The position numbers and the translations under genes were made by a program. Of a stretch of 64,000 nt of DNA, positions 31,171 to 40,928 are shown in pieces. Origin of the DNA: Agrobacterium tumefaciens (GTDB lineage: Bacteria; Pseudomonadota; Alphaproteobacteria; Rhizobiales; Rhizobiaceae); contig CP048485.1 in assembly GCA_025560025.1 (NCBI GenBank), positions 2,578,501-2,642,500 on the forward strand. Direction: 5' to 3'. How positions within the stretch are numbered: the stretch's first letter is position 1; every line of letters starts with the position of its first letter. The notes beneath the pieces are model-generated. The model did no database searches and was not told the origin of the DNA. It saw only the letters and a list, made by a program, of their open reading frames with translations.

Positions 31171-34100
31171 CGTCGCCATCTCCCGGTTCCGCTGTCGACC
31201 ATTCCGAAACGCGGGCGAGGTGGTCATATTCCCCGCCATAGGACTGTTGCTCCTCCGGTACCAGCCGCGAGGCAAAACCATTCTCGCCCTCGCGTAGCGA
31301 ACGCACGAATTTGGCCAGCTGGTCGATGGATTCGGTCGCCAGTTCGATTGCCGATTTCGGTGCTTTCTTGCCGCCCCGGCTGGAATGCTCGTTATTCACC
31401 TGGTCGGCAAAAAAACGCTCCCCGGGACGCAGGCGAACATAGATCAGGTTTTCCGGCGTTTGCGAACCGGCCTCGCGGAAGGCGCCACGCATCAGTGCTG
31501 CCGCTTCCAGCGCAAGCTGCGGGTCGAGCAGCGCGCGTGCCTGATTGACCGAAGGCGCAAGTCCCGTTTTGTAGTCGATAATATCCGCCTGACCACCGGT
31601 CTTGATGTCGATGCGGTCGGCAATGCCGGTCAGTCTTATACCCGCCTCGGGGATTTCCTGTCCGGCACGCGCTTCGAAAAAGCTGTGGCGGATGGACGGA
31701 TAACGTTCCTTCTCCCAGTCGATGAAGGCGCGGGCCACGGCCTCGAAACGCGGCCGCCAGATGACGTCGATATGCAGGGGAAGGTCCTGCGCATCGAAAC
31801 TGTCATCCAGAATGCGCTGCATGGCTTCAAGCGAGGCCGGCGTGCCGGGAATATGGCCCTCGCGGGAATAGCGCTCGATGATCGCATGGTAGAGCGTGCC
31901 ACGGTCAGCGGCGTTGGGATCGCGGTTGAACGGATGGAGAGGATCGAGCCGCAGGATACGCCGCGCATAAATTGCGTAAGGGTCGCGGCGCAGCCTGCCC
32001 ACCTCGCTGAAGGAATAGCTTTTCGGCTGCAACTCGGCCGGCGGTTTCGGGGCGGGGCGCTTTGCCGCTTCCTGGTCGATGCTGGCATCCATCAGGGCCG
32101 CCCAATGGCGATAGGTCTCCCCGCGCTTCTTTAGCTGGCTGGCAAAATCCTCGCCGCCCAGCGCCAGAAGCCGTTGCAGCCAGCGAGAGGCGACGGCAGG
32201 TGTGGAACCCTGCCGCAGCGCGCGCGTGTAAAAAATCTGTCGGGTGCCGTTCGCCATCTCGAAATCATGCGCCAGCTGGCCGATGCGTCGTTCCGGCGGC
32301 TCCAGCCCGATGGCTGTCTTCATGTTGCGGGATAGAAACGGATTATTTGCCGTCTGGCCCGGCCAGAGCCCTTCGTTCAGGCCGCCGATGACGATGGTAT
32401 CGACACTCTGCAATCTTGCTTCAAGTGCGCCAAAAATGAAAATGCGTGGATGGCGCATGGATCGCGGCTTGATGGATTCTCCCGCCACGAGTGCCGCAAA
32501 TATATCGACCCATTGCGGTCCGTCGGCATCGAGAACGTCGCCGCTTTCCATCAATTCCCCAAACAGGCTGGAAAGTTTGTCGCCGGCCTCGCCGGACCAG
32601 AGCGCGGCAAGATCGTTGTTGTCATCCGCGCAGATGGCTTCGATCACGCGGCCCGTCCGCGCCGCCCAATCGGAAAGCGGCAATTTATCCGTGAAGGACC
32701 GGCCTGACCGGTCGCGGCGGACGAATGTAGCGCCGAGCGGGTCGATCGAAAGAGTGATCCTGCGCGCCAGATCGCGCGCGGCATCCACGCTTCCCTCAGG
32801 CAGTGCAAGCCGCCATGCGGGTGGGTGCCGGTCATCGCGCTGTGCGGCCAGTTGCGCATCGACAACCGCTTCCAGATTGCCGATTTCGGTTTCGACGCGA
32901 CCTCCCCTGAGTGCGATCAACTCCAGCGCTTTCGACGCTTTCGTAAATGCCGCCTCTGAAAGCCCGAAGCGGCTGAGCGGATGTTTCAGGAGGGAAATGA
33001 CCGGTACCGGATCTCCAGGTCTGAGGATCGCTTCCAGCACCAATTGCGTCAGTCCCGCCTGTGGCGTGGCGGATAGTGGCGTGCCGGCCGAATCGTCCGC
33101 TTCAATGCCGAATCTCTGCAACTCGGTCGCCACGCGCCGCGCCAGTCCGCGATCAGGCGTTATCAGCGCTGCCTGAGAGGGGCGGCCAGCGCCCGGTGTT
33201 TCAAGCGCCAGTCTGAGCGCTACAGAGATTGCGGTTGCTTCTTCGCGTTCGTTCGCAGCCTCTATCAGGGTTGCTGCTGCGAAGGCATCGTCAAAAAAGC
33301 CGGGTTGCCTGTCCTCGCGCCAGCGGTTCCAGTCACTTGTGGATTTGGCCGGTGCGAGCGCGGCCGAAAACACCGCCGCGCGCCTTTCGAGATCACTGTC
33401 GATGGCTCCGATCTGAATGACGTCGTCACGCAGGATGCCGAGCTTCTGCAATAGCATGTAGAGCCCATATTGCGAGTGGGTGCGGCTCGAAGGATCGGTG
33501 GGGTCCTCGGCAATCGCTTCCCATTGTTCCTCCGGCATCGAAAGATCGAGACCGGGAAGCACGACGACGCCCTGGGGCAGGGAGGCGACGGAGGCGATGA
33601 GGTCTGCCGCGGCCGGAATGGAACCCGTGGAGCCAGCAACGATGATCGGTCCGGTATCCGGCAAATTGGCAAGCCGGTTCGCTTCCGCCCTCAATATGCC
33701 GTTGCGATGCCGGCCTGCGGAAGAACGGTTGAGTTCGGCAAGGCGCGCTGGCCAGAAAATACTGGCGATCTTCAGGAAATCCGCGGTCAGCTGCCACCAT
33801 TGGGCGTGATCACCGGTATCGAGATGCTGAAGAGCCTCCCATTCCTTTTCTTCCGTATCCATCGCATCGATCACTTCGCCAAGCGCGCGCGCCAGCCATA
33901 TGGCGTCGGCGGGGCTGGCAGGGGCAACGAGCGGCGAATCGGAATGGATCGCCCGGATGGCATCCGGCAGGCTGTTACGCCATGCCAGAATGAGGCGCGC
34001 CAGCTCGATGAGCCGGCCGGTGCCGGAAATAGGCGGCGCCAGATCCATGATTTCAGGATTTTCGATCTCGAAAAAGCCGCTGTCGTCATCCGTTTCGCCG

Positions 34101-34348
34101 AGCGGCCGGATCAGCGGCAGAATGGCGGATCGGCCACCCAGGAGATCGACGAATTCGGAGCGCAGCACGCGGGCGGAGCGCCGCGTCGGCACATAGATGG
34201 TTACCTTGGCGAGTGAAAGCGGATCGGCCGGATCGTATTTATAGCCTGATGTCAGTGTCCCGTCACACAGCGTTTCCGCGAGCGTTTTGAGGAACGGTGT
34301 TCCCGCAGCGATCGTCAGGACGCGCTTTTCATGGTGGGAGAGCGTCAT
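31163..34348 (-). CDS. addB: AddB: nuclease/inactive-helicase subunit of AddAB
   Basis: This 1061-residue protein has a helicase-like body and a C-terminal RecB-type nuclease domain with the motif IIDYKTGLAP. The N-terminal Walker A position reads AGTPFLKT (residues 15-22) rather than GxxxxGKT, so it should not hydrolyse ATP. I see no C-terminal Cys cluster such as the iron-sulphur ligands of Bacillus AddB. It is translationally coupled on both sides: its ATG overlaps the murU-like stop codon by 4 bp and its end overlaps addA by 8 bp. Confidence 0.9.
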   Translation of the reverse strand: MTLSHHEKRVLTIAAGTPFLKTLAETLCDGTLTSGYKYDPADPLSLAKVTIYVPTRRSARVLRSEFVDLLGGRSAILPLIRPLGETDDDSGFFEIENPEIMDLAPPISGTGRLIELARLILAWRNSLPDAIRAIHSDSPLVAPASPADAIWLARALGEVIDAMDTEEKEWEALQHLDTGDHAQWWQLTADFLKIASIFWPARLAELNRSSAGRHRNGILRAEANRLANLPDTGPIIVAGSTGSIPAAADLIASVASLPQGVVVLPGLDLSMPEEQWEAIAEDPTDPSSRTHSQYGLYMLLQKLGILRDDVIQIGAIDSDLERRAAVFSAALAPAKSTSDWNRWREDRQPGFFDDAFAAATLIEAANEREEATAISVALRLALETPGAGRPSQAALITPDRGLARRVATELQRFGIEADDSAGTPLSATPQAGLTQLVLEAILRPGDPVPVISLLKHPLSRFGLSEAAFTKASKALELIALRGGRVETEIGNLEAVVDAQLAAQRDDRHPPAWRLALPEGSVDAARDLARRITLSIDPLGATFVRRDRSGRSFTDKLPLSDWAARTGRVIEAICADDNNDLAALWSGEAGDKLSSLFGELMESGDVLDADGPQWVDIFAALVAGESIKPRSMRHPRIFIFGALEARLQSVDTIVIGGLNEGLWPGQTANNPFLSRNMKTAIGLEPPERRIGQLAHDFEMANGTRQIFYTRALRQGSTPAVASRWLQRLLALGGEDFASQLKKRGETYRHWAALMDASIDQEAAKRPAPKPPAELQPKSYSFSEVGRLRRDPYAIYARRILRLDPLHPFNRDPNAADRGTLYHAIIERYSREGHIPGTPASLEAMQRILDDSFDAQDLPLHIDVIWRPRFEAVARAFIDWEKERYPSIRHSFFEARAGQEIPEAGIRLTGIADRIDIKTGGQADIIDYKTGLAPSVNQARALLDPQLALEAAALMRGAFREAGSQTPENLIYVRLRPGERFFADQVNNEHSSRGGKKAPKSAIELATESIDQLAKFVRSLREGENGFASRLVPEEQQSYGGEYDHLARVSEWSTAEPGDGDDD

Positions 34349-35082
34349 GCAGAGCGTTTTTCCCTGAATTGCCGGATGATGTCTTCGGCATCGTCAATCG
34401 CATCAGGCGTGCCGACGGTGATCCAGTGGCCATCCAATGAAAGTCCGAAAAGCCGGTCTTTTTCGATGGCACGGTCGAAATAGATATTGAGGTTGAAGGC
34501 GTCCGCCGGTGCATCATCGAGCAGACGCGAATCCATGGCGATGGCGCCGGCATAAACCACGGGGTTCGGGTCACCGTCGCGATATCGCGCCAACGTCGCG
34601 TCACTGGAGAGATTGAAATCCCTCTTGCCGTTATGTCCGGTGGTGCGGTCCATGTCGACGCAGAGCAGGGCCATATCCATGCGTGCGGGATTGAAAAAAT
34701 GCCCGAGCTTGCGCAGATTGCTGACGGCGTTCCGCTGTTCACCAATCCAGAAAAGATCGGCGTTCATGACTAAAACTGGACCGGGCTCCAGGAGCTTGAG
34801 ACCCTTGGCAAGTCCGCCACCGGAATTCATCAGCTGCGAGCGCTCGTCGGAAATAAGGATTTCGGCGTCGGTGCGGTTTTCGAGATGGGCAATCATCAGT
34901 TCGGCGTGGTGATGCACGTTGACGACGATCCTTTCCGCCCCGGCTTCGACAAGGGCGTCGAGCGCGTAGTCGATCATCGGCTTGCCGGCAATCTTGACGA
35001 GCGGCTTCGGAATTGTATCCGTAATCGGGCGCATCCGCGTGCCGAGCCCTGCGGCCAACACCATCGCATTCTTGATCGTCAT
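34345..35082 (-). CDS. murU: Sugar-1-phosphate nucleotidyltransferase, probable N-acetylmuramate-1-phosphate uridylyltransferase (MurU)
   Basis: This 245-residue protein carries the nucleotidyltransferase signature AMVLAAGLGTRMRPITDTIPKPLV at residues 6-29. MurU converts MurNAc-1-phosphate to UDP-MurNAc in the cell-wall recycling route that bypasses de novo synthesis. The specificity is inferred from the gene upstream, which encodes the matching anomeric kinase AmgK. By sequence alone a mannose-1-phosphate guanylyltransferase is also possible. The ATG at 35082 fits the family; the frame runs to 35133. Confidence 0.85.
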   Translation of the reverse strand: MTIKNAMVLAAGLGTRMRPITDTIPKPLVKIAGKPMIDYALDALVEAGAERIVVNVHHHAELMIAHLENRTDAEILISDERSQLMNSGGGLAKGLKLLEPGPVLVMNADLFWIGEQRNAVSNLRKLGHFFNPARMDMALLCVDMDRTTGHNGKRDFNLSSDATLARYRDGDPNPVVYAGAIAMDSRLLDDAPADAFNLNIYFDRAIEKDRLFGLSLDGHWITVGTPDAIDDAEDIIRQFREKRSA

Positions 35083-35105
35083 CGTGGTCAACCGTTTTTC
35101 AGTCT

Positions 35106-36611
35106 TTAAAATTCCATGCCCATACGGACGCACCAGTCTCTGAGCGGCGCAAGTTCGGGATGCGAAAGCGCCGTAGCGAGATAGCGAAGCGTCCTCGGCA
35201 TATGTTTCATATAACCGGGTTTGCCATCGCGTTCCAACAGCCTTACCCAGATGCCGGCCAGCTTGCAGTTCCGCTGCGCCGACATGATGGCGAAAGCCTT
35301 GAGAAAGGACGCCTCATCGAAAGACGGCTCGATTCGTCTATTGTCGAGATAGCGCGAAAGCAGGCGTGCCTGCAGCTCGGGCGAAATGGTGACCCGCGCA
35401 TCCTGCACGATGGAGGCGAGATCGTAGGCCGTTGGCCCGATCATCGCATCCTGAAAATCGATCAGGCCGACCTGTCGGACGCCGGAATTCTGCTGTTGCC
35501 AGAGAATGTTCGGCGAATGAAAATCGCGCAGCAGAAGCCCCGTTTCGCACCCGCCAAGCGCATCGATCAACTCGTCCCACAGGGCGTAATAATCGCTCTT
35601 CTCGCCATCGGACAGTGGTTTGCCGCGTTTGTGGGGCAGATACCATTCTACCAGCAGAGAGACTTCGATCTTCATCGCCTGCCGGTCGAAGGGAGGAACC
35701 TCGTAGGTGCTGCCGTCACCCAACTGCAGCACGTCAGGCTGCGGAGATTGATGAAGGGAGGCGAGGCAGGCGACGCTTTGCAGATAACGTTCCTCTATCG
35801 GCGCTCCGTCCGGCGCAAGCACGCCATCCCGCCCAAGGTCTTCCAGCAGGAGAATACCCTGATTGATATCCGCCGCCAGAATCTCCGGTGCGCAAAAGCC
35901 GCTGTTTCGCAGATAATTGCCGATCGCGACGAAGGAACCTGCATCCTGGGCAAGATGGGCGATTTCCGCATAGGTCTTTCCGTCCGCAATGACCGCCCCT
36001 TTCAAGGGACGTCGCCAATCCATCAGGATGAGGTCGGAACCGTCGGTGGAAATGGCCTCATAGGCGCGTGTAGACGCATCGCCGCTCAGAAAACGGCGGG
36101 CCGCATCGCCTTTGCCGTTTTTAGCCAGGAATTCGCGAATGGCGAAAACACGCTCGAGCCGCGCTTTGAGTTTTGCCGGGGCCTCGATGACGGCCAGACG
36201 GCCTTCACCCGAATTTGTGAGCGTGAGGGTGATGGTCTGCTCTGGCGGCAGAACCTCGGCGGCGATATCCGGCCATTCGATCAGGCAGATGCCGTCCTCC
36301 AGCATCTCGTCGATGCCAAGCTCGTCCAGTTCCGAAACATCCGAAAGCCGGTAAAGATCGAGATGAGCGACAGGAATACGAGCGGAATAGGTCTGGATGA
36401 TCGTGAAGGTGGGGCTTGGAACCTCGAGATCGGGCTCATCCGCCATTGCCCGGATGAAGGCGCGGGCGAGAGTGGATTTGCCGGCACCGAGATCGCCGAT
36501 GAGCGCGAGGCAATCGCCGGCCTTCAAAGCCAGAGCGAGGTCCTCACCCAACCGGATGGTGTCTTTTTCTCCCTCGAGGGAAATGGTGATCGGCAAGATG
36601 TCTTCGCTCAT
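35106..36611 (-). CDS. Fusion of TsaE (t6A tRNA-modification ATPase) and AmgK-like sugar kinase
   Basis: This 501-residue protein joins two domains. Residues 1 to about 150 are TsaE: Walker A GDLGAGKSTLAR (39-50), SPTFTIIQTY and the HLDLYRL block (83-89); TsaE supports threonylcarbamoyl-adenosine synthesis on tRNA. Residues from about 165 to the end are an aminoglycoside-phosphotransferase-fold kinase with LRDFHSPNILW (361-371, Brenner loop with D363 and N368) and LIDFQDAM (D385), matching AmgK, the anomeric MurNAc/GlcNAc kinase. The neighbouring MurU-like gene supports AmgK. Its start overlaps the end of the divL-like gene by 4 bp. Confidence 0.9.
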   Translation of the reverse strand: MSEDILPITISLEGEKDTIRLGEDLALALKAGDCLALIGDLGAGKSTLARAFIRAMADEPDLEVPSPTFTIIQTYSARIPVAHLDLYRLSDVSELDELGIDEMLEDGICLIEWPDIAAEVLPPEQTITLTLTNSGEGRLAVIEAPAKLKARLERVFAIREFLAKNGKGDAARRFLSGDASTRAYEAISTDGSDLILMDWRRPLKGAVIADGKTYAEIAHLAQDAGSFVAIGNYLRNSGFCAPEILAADINQGILLLEDLGRDGVLAPDGAPIEERYLQSVACLASLHQSPQPDVLQLGDGSTYEVPPFDRQAMKIEVSLLVEWYLPHKRGKPLSDGEKSDYYALWDELIDALGGCETGLLLRDFHSPNILWQQQNSGVRQVGLIDFQDAMIGPTAYDLASIVQDARVTISPELQARLLSRYLDNRRIEPSFDEASFLKAFAIMSAQRNCKLAGIWVRLLERDGKPGYMKHMPRTLRYLATALSHPELAPLRDWCVRMGMEF

Positions 36612-39190
36612 TCTGCAGCGATGGAATGCGGGCGTGTGCCGGAAGGGATGCGGCAGGTGACGGTGGTGCCGTTGCCCGGCCGGCTGTCGATGCTGACGGT
36701 GCCGTGATGGAGGCTGACGAAGCTTTCCACGATGGAAAGGCCAAGCCCTGCGCCGGTCCGCCGCCCGCCATTACCGCGCGTCTCGAAGCGGTCGAATACG
36801 CTCTTCAGCATGTCTTCCGGAATGCCCGGCCCCTTGTCCGCCACCGAGAACAGGAAGTCACCTTCACTACGCTGGCAGGAAAGCTGAACGGCAGAGCCTT
36901 CCGGCGCGAAGTTGATCGCATTGGTCAGGAGCTTGATGAGGATCTGCTTCAGGCGCTGATGATCGGCCACCAGACTGCCAAGATGGGCAGGGGCGATGAT
37001 CTCGAGCGAAATGCCGCTCTCCTGCAGCCGGTCGGCAATCTGCACCGAAACGTCTTCGAGCAATTCGTTCAGATCGTTTTCCGAATAATTCAGCTGCATG
37101 ATGCCGGCATCAACGGTCGCGAGATCGAGAATATCGTTGACGATGGTGAGCAGAACCGAGGATGAGGTGGAAATATGGTCGAGATATTCCGCCTGCCGTT
37201 CCGTCAATTGTCCGAGACCCGGCGTTTTCAGGAGGTCGGTGAAACCGATGATGTTGGTCAGCGGCGAGCGCAATTCGTAGGAGACATGCTGCACGAAATC
37301 GTTCTTCAGCTCGTCGGCCTTGAGCAGCGCGTCGTTCTTTTCCTTGAGTGCCCGCTCGGCCCGCACGCTGTCAGTCATGTTGACGAAGGTCAGCATGGTC
37401 TGGGCATCCGGCAGCGGGATGATGGCGAAGTCGAGCACGAGACCGGAGAGCAGCTCCAGCGTACCCTGTTTGGACGGACGTTCATCGTCGAAGCTGGTGA
37501 TGAACTGGCTGAAGGCGCGCCAGCCGTCCGGCCTGTCATAGGATGGTGTGCAGGCCGTCTCAATGGCGCGGATATGCGTTCCCGTCTCAGCCTGTTCAGC
37601 AGTCACGCCCCAGAGCGCCCGGAACGCCGGATTGGAAAGACGAATGCGGCCATCCGCACCGAACACGGCGACACCTTCTGCCAGATGGTCGATGGTTTCG
37701 CCCTGCACTTTCACCAGCGTGTTATAACGCATCTGCAGATCGACCTGCTCGGTCAGGTTTTCGAATACCCAGGTTGCACCACCCTGCGGATGGGCGGTCG
37801 CGATGACCCGCAAGGTCTGGCCGTTAGGCAGATGCCAGAGATCTGTCTTGGTATCGAGTGAGCGGTAGACGGAGAGCGCCGTCTCCTTCCAGTTCTTCCA
37901 GTTCAGCTGCTCTGGCAATTTGCCGGCGGTCCGCAGCCTGTCCAGGAGCTCGGAATTATCAGGCCCGGATTCGAGGAAAACCAGATCGAAACCCCACAGG
38001 GTGGCGAAAGCCTGGTTGTAGAATTGCAGCCGCTGTCGGCCGTCGAAAATGGCGACGGGCGTTGCCAGATGGTCGAGCGTTTCGGCGTGGCTTTTCAGAA
38101 CCCGCTTGAGTTCTTCGCCGATCGTCTCCGCTTCGGTGGCATCAATGGCGATGCCGGCCGAACCGCCTGCCGTCTTGATATCGACGACATCGAAGAAGGT
38201 GCGGTTTCCGGAAACCACTGTCGAAATACGGTCGTGATAGGGTGATTCCGGCGTCGCAGCCGCGCGTATCTTCTGCCGGGTGACGGTGTTCAGAAGCTCG
38301 CGTTTCTCGTGAACGGCCTGTTCGGCATCGCGCGCATCCACCGCCTGCGAATAGGCATGGTTGACCCAGGTGAGTTCGCCTTCAGCGTTGCGCCGCCAGA
38401 CGGGTTGCTCAATGGAATCCAGAAGTTCCTGAAACGTCGAGACCGAGGCAATCAGGCGTTCGCGCTCCACCTGCAATTCTGCAAGTTCGGCACGCAGATT
38501 GTTAAGCGCGATGAAACGCGCAAAAGCATTGCCGCCGGAAACCCGGCCTTGAACCTCAACGACTTCGCCGCGCTGCGTCTCGATGGTCAGATCGAAACTC
38601 TGTGCGTGGCTGCGCAGCTTTTCCAGCGATTTTTCAAGCTGGCTTGCCGATGAGGGTTTCAGCCAGCGCCCGAAGGCCAGAAAATCATGGTCGGCCTGCG
38701 GTGCGCCCGTTTCCACGGGCAATTGCCCGAGAAATTCGGGACGCTTGTCAGCGCCGTCCCAGATGACGATGCGTCGGCTTTTGTCAGAAATCAGCGCTTC
38801 GTATTTCGCGATCTTGTGGTGGGACTGGGCAAGTGCCTGACGGTATTCGCTGCTTTCCGCCTCTATATTGCCGCGCTGGCGCACCAGCCAGACGACGGAG
38901 AACAGCGTTGCCGAAAGCATGCCGACAAAGAGCGAATAGGTGATGGTTTCCCCGGACGAAAACAGCCGTGCACCCGTCTTGGCTACAATGCCGTCCTGCG
39001 CCAGTGCCGCACTTGCCGAGCCAGCCAGAACCGTACCCGACATCAGGACGGGAAGCCATGAAAAGCCTGTCCGAACCGCACTGACGACCCGCTGGCAACG
39101 CGCAAGAGCCGCGCTCAATGCCACGCCAGCATGCGTGTTTTCAACGCGTTGAACTGTCTGCTCGCGCAGATCCGAATTGTGAACCGTCAT
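36608..39190 (-). CDS. divL: DivL-like cell-cycle sensor kinase with Tyr in place of the phospho-accepting His
   Basis: This 860-residue membrane protein has hydrophobic segments at about 43-63 and 84-103, three PAS-like regions (about 253-355, 372-480, 497-605), a HisKA-type helix hairpin and a HATPase domain. The H-box reads FVQHVSYELRSPL: Tyr638 (codon TAC, 37277-37279) stands where kinases have His. The ATPase motifs look intact (N757, DKGPG 785-789, GAGLGLSI 813-820). This substitution is the hallmark of Caulobacter DivL, which binds DivK and controls CckA-CtrA signalling. It heads the coupled tsaE/amgK-murU-addB-addA operon. Confidence 0.88.
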   Translation of the reverse strand: MTVHNSDLREQTVQRVENTHAGVALSAALARCQRVVSAVRTGFSWLPVLMSGTVLAGSASAALAQDGIVAKTGARLFSSGETITYSLFVGMLSATLFSVVWLVRQRGNIEAESSEYRQALAQSHHKIAKYEALISDKSRRIVIWDGADKRPEFLGQLPVETGAPQADHDFLAFGRWLKPSSASQLEKSLEKLRSHAQSFDLTIETQRGEVVEVQGRVSGGNAFARFIALNNLRAELAELQVERERLIASVSTFQELLDSIEQPVWRRNAEGELTWVNHAYSQAVDARDAEQAVHEKRELLNTVTRQKIRAAATPESPYHDRISTVVSGNRTFFDVVDIKTAGGSAGIAIDATEAETIGEELKRVLKSHAETLDHLATPVAIFDGRQRLQFYNQAFATLWGFDLVFLESGPDNSELLDRLRTAGKLPEQLNWKNWKETALSVYRSLDTKTDLWHLPNGQTLRVIATAHPQGGATWVFENLTEQVDLQMRYNTLVKVQGETIDHLAEGVAVFGADGRIRLSNPAFRALWGVTAEQAETGTHIRAIETACTPSYDRPDGWRAFSQFITSFDDERPSKQGTLELLSGLVLDFAIIPLPDAQTMLTFVNMTDSVRAERALKEKNDALLKADELKNDFVQHVSYELRSPLTNIIGFTDLLKTPGLGQLTERQAEYLDHISTSSSVLLTIVNDILDLATVDAGIMQLNYSENDLNELLEDVSVQIADRLQESGISLEIIAPAHLGSLVADHQRLKQILIKLLTNAINFAPEGSAVQLSCQRSEGDFLFSVADKGPGIPEDMLKSVFDRFETRGNGGRRTGAGLGLSIVESFVSLHHGTVSIDSRPGNGTTVTCRIPSGTRPHSIAAE

Positions 39191-39322
39191 CCCCGGTCTG
39201 TCTCCGTCCTATGTGCCGCATCTTCGACAAGACATCCCATTTCGTCCCCGCCGCCCTTTGGCGTGTCCGAATCAAGTCTGATGACAATACCGCCTTCATA
39301 AATCTGCGGAAAGGGAGCGCGC

Positions 39323-39361
39323 AAAAAAGATGCCGCGCGCTTTGTCAAGCGCGCGGCATCT
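39323..39361 (-). terminator. Intrinsic terminator of ahcY
   Basis: A perfect 15-bp stem (AGATGCCGCGCGCTT, 39328-39342, with its complement at 39347-39361) closes a TGTC loop. On the minus strand it ends in six T residues. It lies 38 bp beyond the ahcY stop codon and isolates ahcY from the divL operon. Confidence 0.95.
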
Positions 39362-39398
39362 AGATATTGTGTAATTTCAGTGGATATTAACTATGAAA

Positions 39399-40799
39399 TT
39401 AATATCTGTAGTGTTCCGCCTTGAACGGACCCTGCTTGGAGATGCCGATATAATCTGCCTGCAGGTCGGTCAGTTCCGTCAGGCGCACGCCGAGCTTCTC
39501 GAGATGAAGGCGTGCGACCTTCTCGTCGAGGTGCTTCGGCAGCACATAAACTTCGTTCTTGTATTCGCCCTGCTTGGTGAAGAGCTCGATCTGGCCCAGC
39601 ACCTGGTTGGTGAAGGACGCAGACATGACGAAGGACGGGTGACCGGTGGCGTTGCCGAGGTTCAGCAGGCGGCCTTCGGAAAGAAGAATGATGCGGTTGC
39701 CCTTCGGGAACTCGATCATGTCGACCTGCGGCTTGATGTTCGTCCACTTCAGGTTACGCAGCGATGCGACCTGAATCTCGTTGTCGAAGTGGCCGATATT
39801 GCCGACGATCGCCATGTCCTTCATCTCGCGCATATGCTCGATGCGGATCACGTCCTTGTTGCCGGTGGTGGTGATGAAGATATCCGCCGACGAAATGACG
39901 TCTTCCAGGCGAACGACTTCAAAACCGTCCATGGCGGCCTGCAATGCGCAGATCGGATCGATTTCGGTGACCTTCACGCGGGCACCGGCGCCCTGCAGCG
40001 ATGCTGCCGAACCCTTGCCCACATCGCCGTAACCGCAGACCACGGCGACCTTGCCGGCCATCATCACGTCGGTTGCGCGGCGAATGCCGTCGACGAGCGA
40101 TTCCTTGCAGCCGTATTTGTTGTCGAACTTCGACTTGGTGACGCTGTCATTGACGTTGATGGCAGGGAAGGGCAGCAGGCCCTTCTTGCTGAGGTCGTAA
40201 AGACGGTGAACGCCGGTCGTCGTTTCTTCGGTAACGCCCTTCAGCGCGTCGCGCTGCTTGGTGAACCAGCCGGGCGAAGCCTTCAGGCGCTTGTTGATCT
40301 GCGCGAAGAGGATCTCTTCTTCTTCGGAGCCGGGATTGGAAAGAACGTCCTCACCGGCTTCGGCGCGCGCACCGAGCAGGATGTACATGGTGGCGTCGCC
40401 GCCATCATCGAGGATCATGTTGGAGAGACCGCCATCGGTCCACTGGAAAATCTTGTCGGTATATTCCCAATATTCCGTCAGGCTTTCACCCTTGACGGCG
40501 AAGACCGGGATGCCGGCTGCCGCGATAGCCGCTGCCGCATGGTCCTGCGTCGAGAAAATGTTGCAGGACGCCCAGCGGATATCCGCGCCGAGTTCCTTGA
40601 GCGTCTCAATCAGAACGCCGGTCTGGATCGTCATGTGAAGAGAACCGGTAATGCGTGCACCCTTCAGGGGCTTGCTCTCGCCGAATTCCTTGCGGCAGGA
40701 CATCAGGCCAGGCATTTCGGTTTCGGCGATGTCCAGTTCCTTGCGGCCGAATGCGGCAAGGTTGATATCGGCGACGATGTAGTCCTTCTCAAGGCTCAT
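39399..40799 (-). CDS. ahcY: Adenosylhomocysteinase (S-adenosylhomocysteine hydrolase)
   Basis: This 466-residue NAD-dependent enzyme splits S-adenosylhomocysteine into adenosine and homocysteine, removing the product inhibitor of methyltransferases. The N-terminal block ([20 protein letters not shown]), [13 protein letters not shown] and the NAD-binding [13 protein letters not shown] are clear, as is the C-terminal end [13 protein letters not shown]-like GGAGAACC precedes the ATG. The upstream region has overlapping inverted repeats at 40891-40918 that may bind a regulator. Confidence 0.97.
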   Translation of the reverse strand: MSLEKDYIVADINLAAFGRKELDIAETEMPGLMSCRKEFGESKPLKGARITGSLHMTIQTGVLIETLKELGADIRWASCNIFSTQDHAAAAIAAAGIPVFAVKGESLTEYWEYTDKIFQWTDGGLSNMILDDGGDATMYILLGARAEAGEDVLSNPGSEEEEILFAQINKRLKASPGWFTKQRDALKGVTEETTTGVHRLYDLSKKGLLPFPAINVNDSVTKSKFDNKYGCKESLVDGIRRATDVMMAGKVAVVCGYGDVGKGSAASLQGAGARVKVTEIDPICALQAAMDGFEVVRLEDVISSADIFITTTGNKDVIRIEHMREMKDMAIVGNIGHFDNEIQVASLRNLKWTNIKPQVDMIEFPKGNRIILLSEGRLLNLGNATGHPSFVMSASFTNQVLGQIELFTKQGEYKNEVYVLPKHLDEKVARLHLEKLGVRLTELTDLQADYIGISKQGPFKAEHYRY

Positions 40800-40890
40800 G
40801 AGGTTCTCCAGATCAGAAATGCCGTGCCTGTCAGCCCGGCTTTTAAACGTAGCAGGGGTTTAGCAGGCCGCAAACGATCTGGCAATGATG

Positions 40891-40918
40891 ATATAAAGAA
40901 GTCTTTATGTCTTTATAT
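40891..40918. promoter_or_regulatory. Overlapping inverted repeats upstream of ahcY (candidate operator)
   Basis: ATATAAAGA (40891-40899) is repeated inverted twice: immediately as TCTTTAT at 40902-40908 (2-bp spacer) and again as TCTTTATAT at 40910-40918 (9-bp arms, 10-bp spacer). It lies about 95 bp upstream of ahcY and 10 bp before the HPr stop codon. An ArsR-type regulator such as SahR, known to control SAH recycling genes in proteobacteria, is a reasonable but untested candidate. Confidence 0.5.
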
Positions 40919-40928
40919 GGGGGATGGG

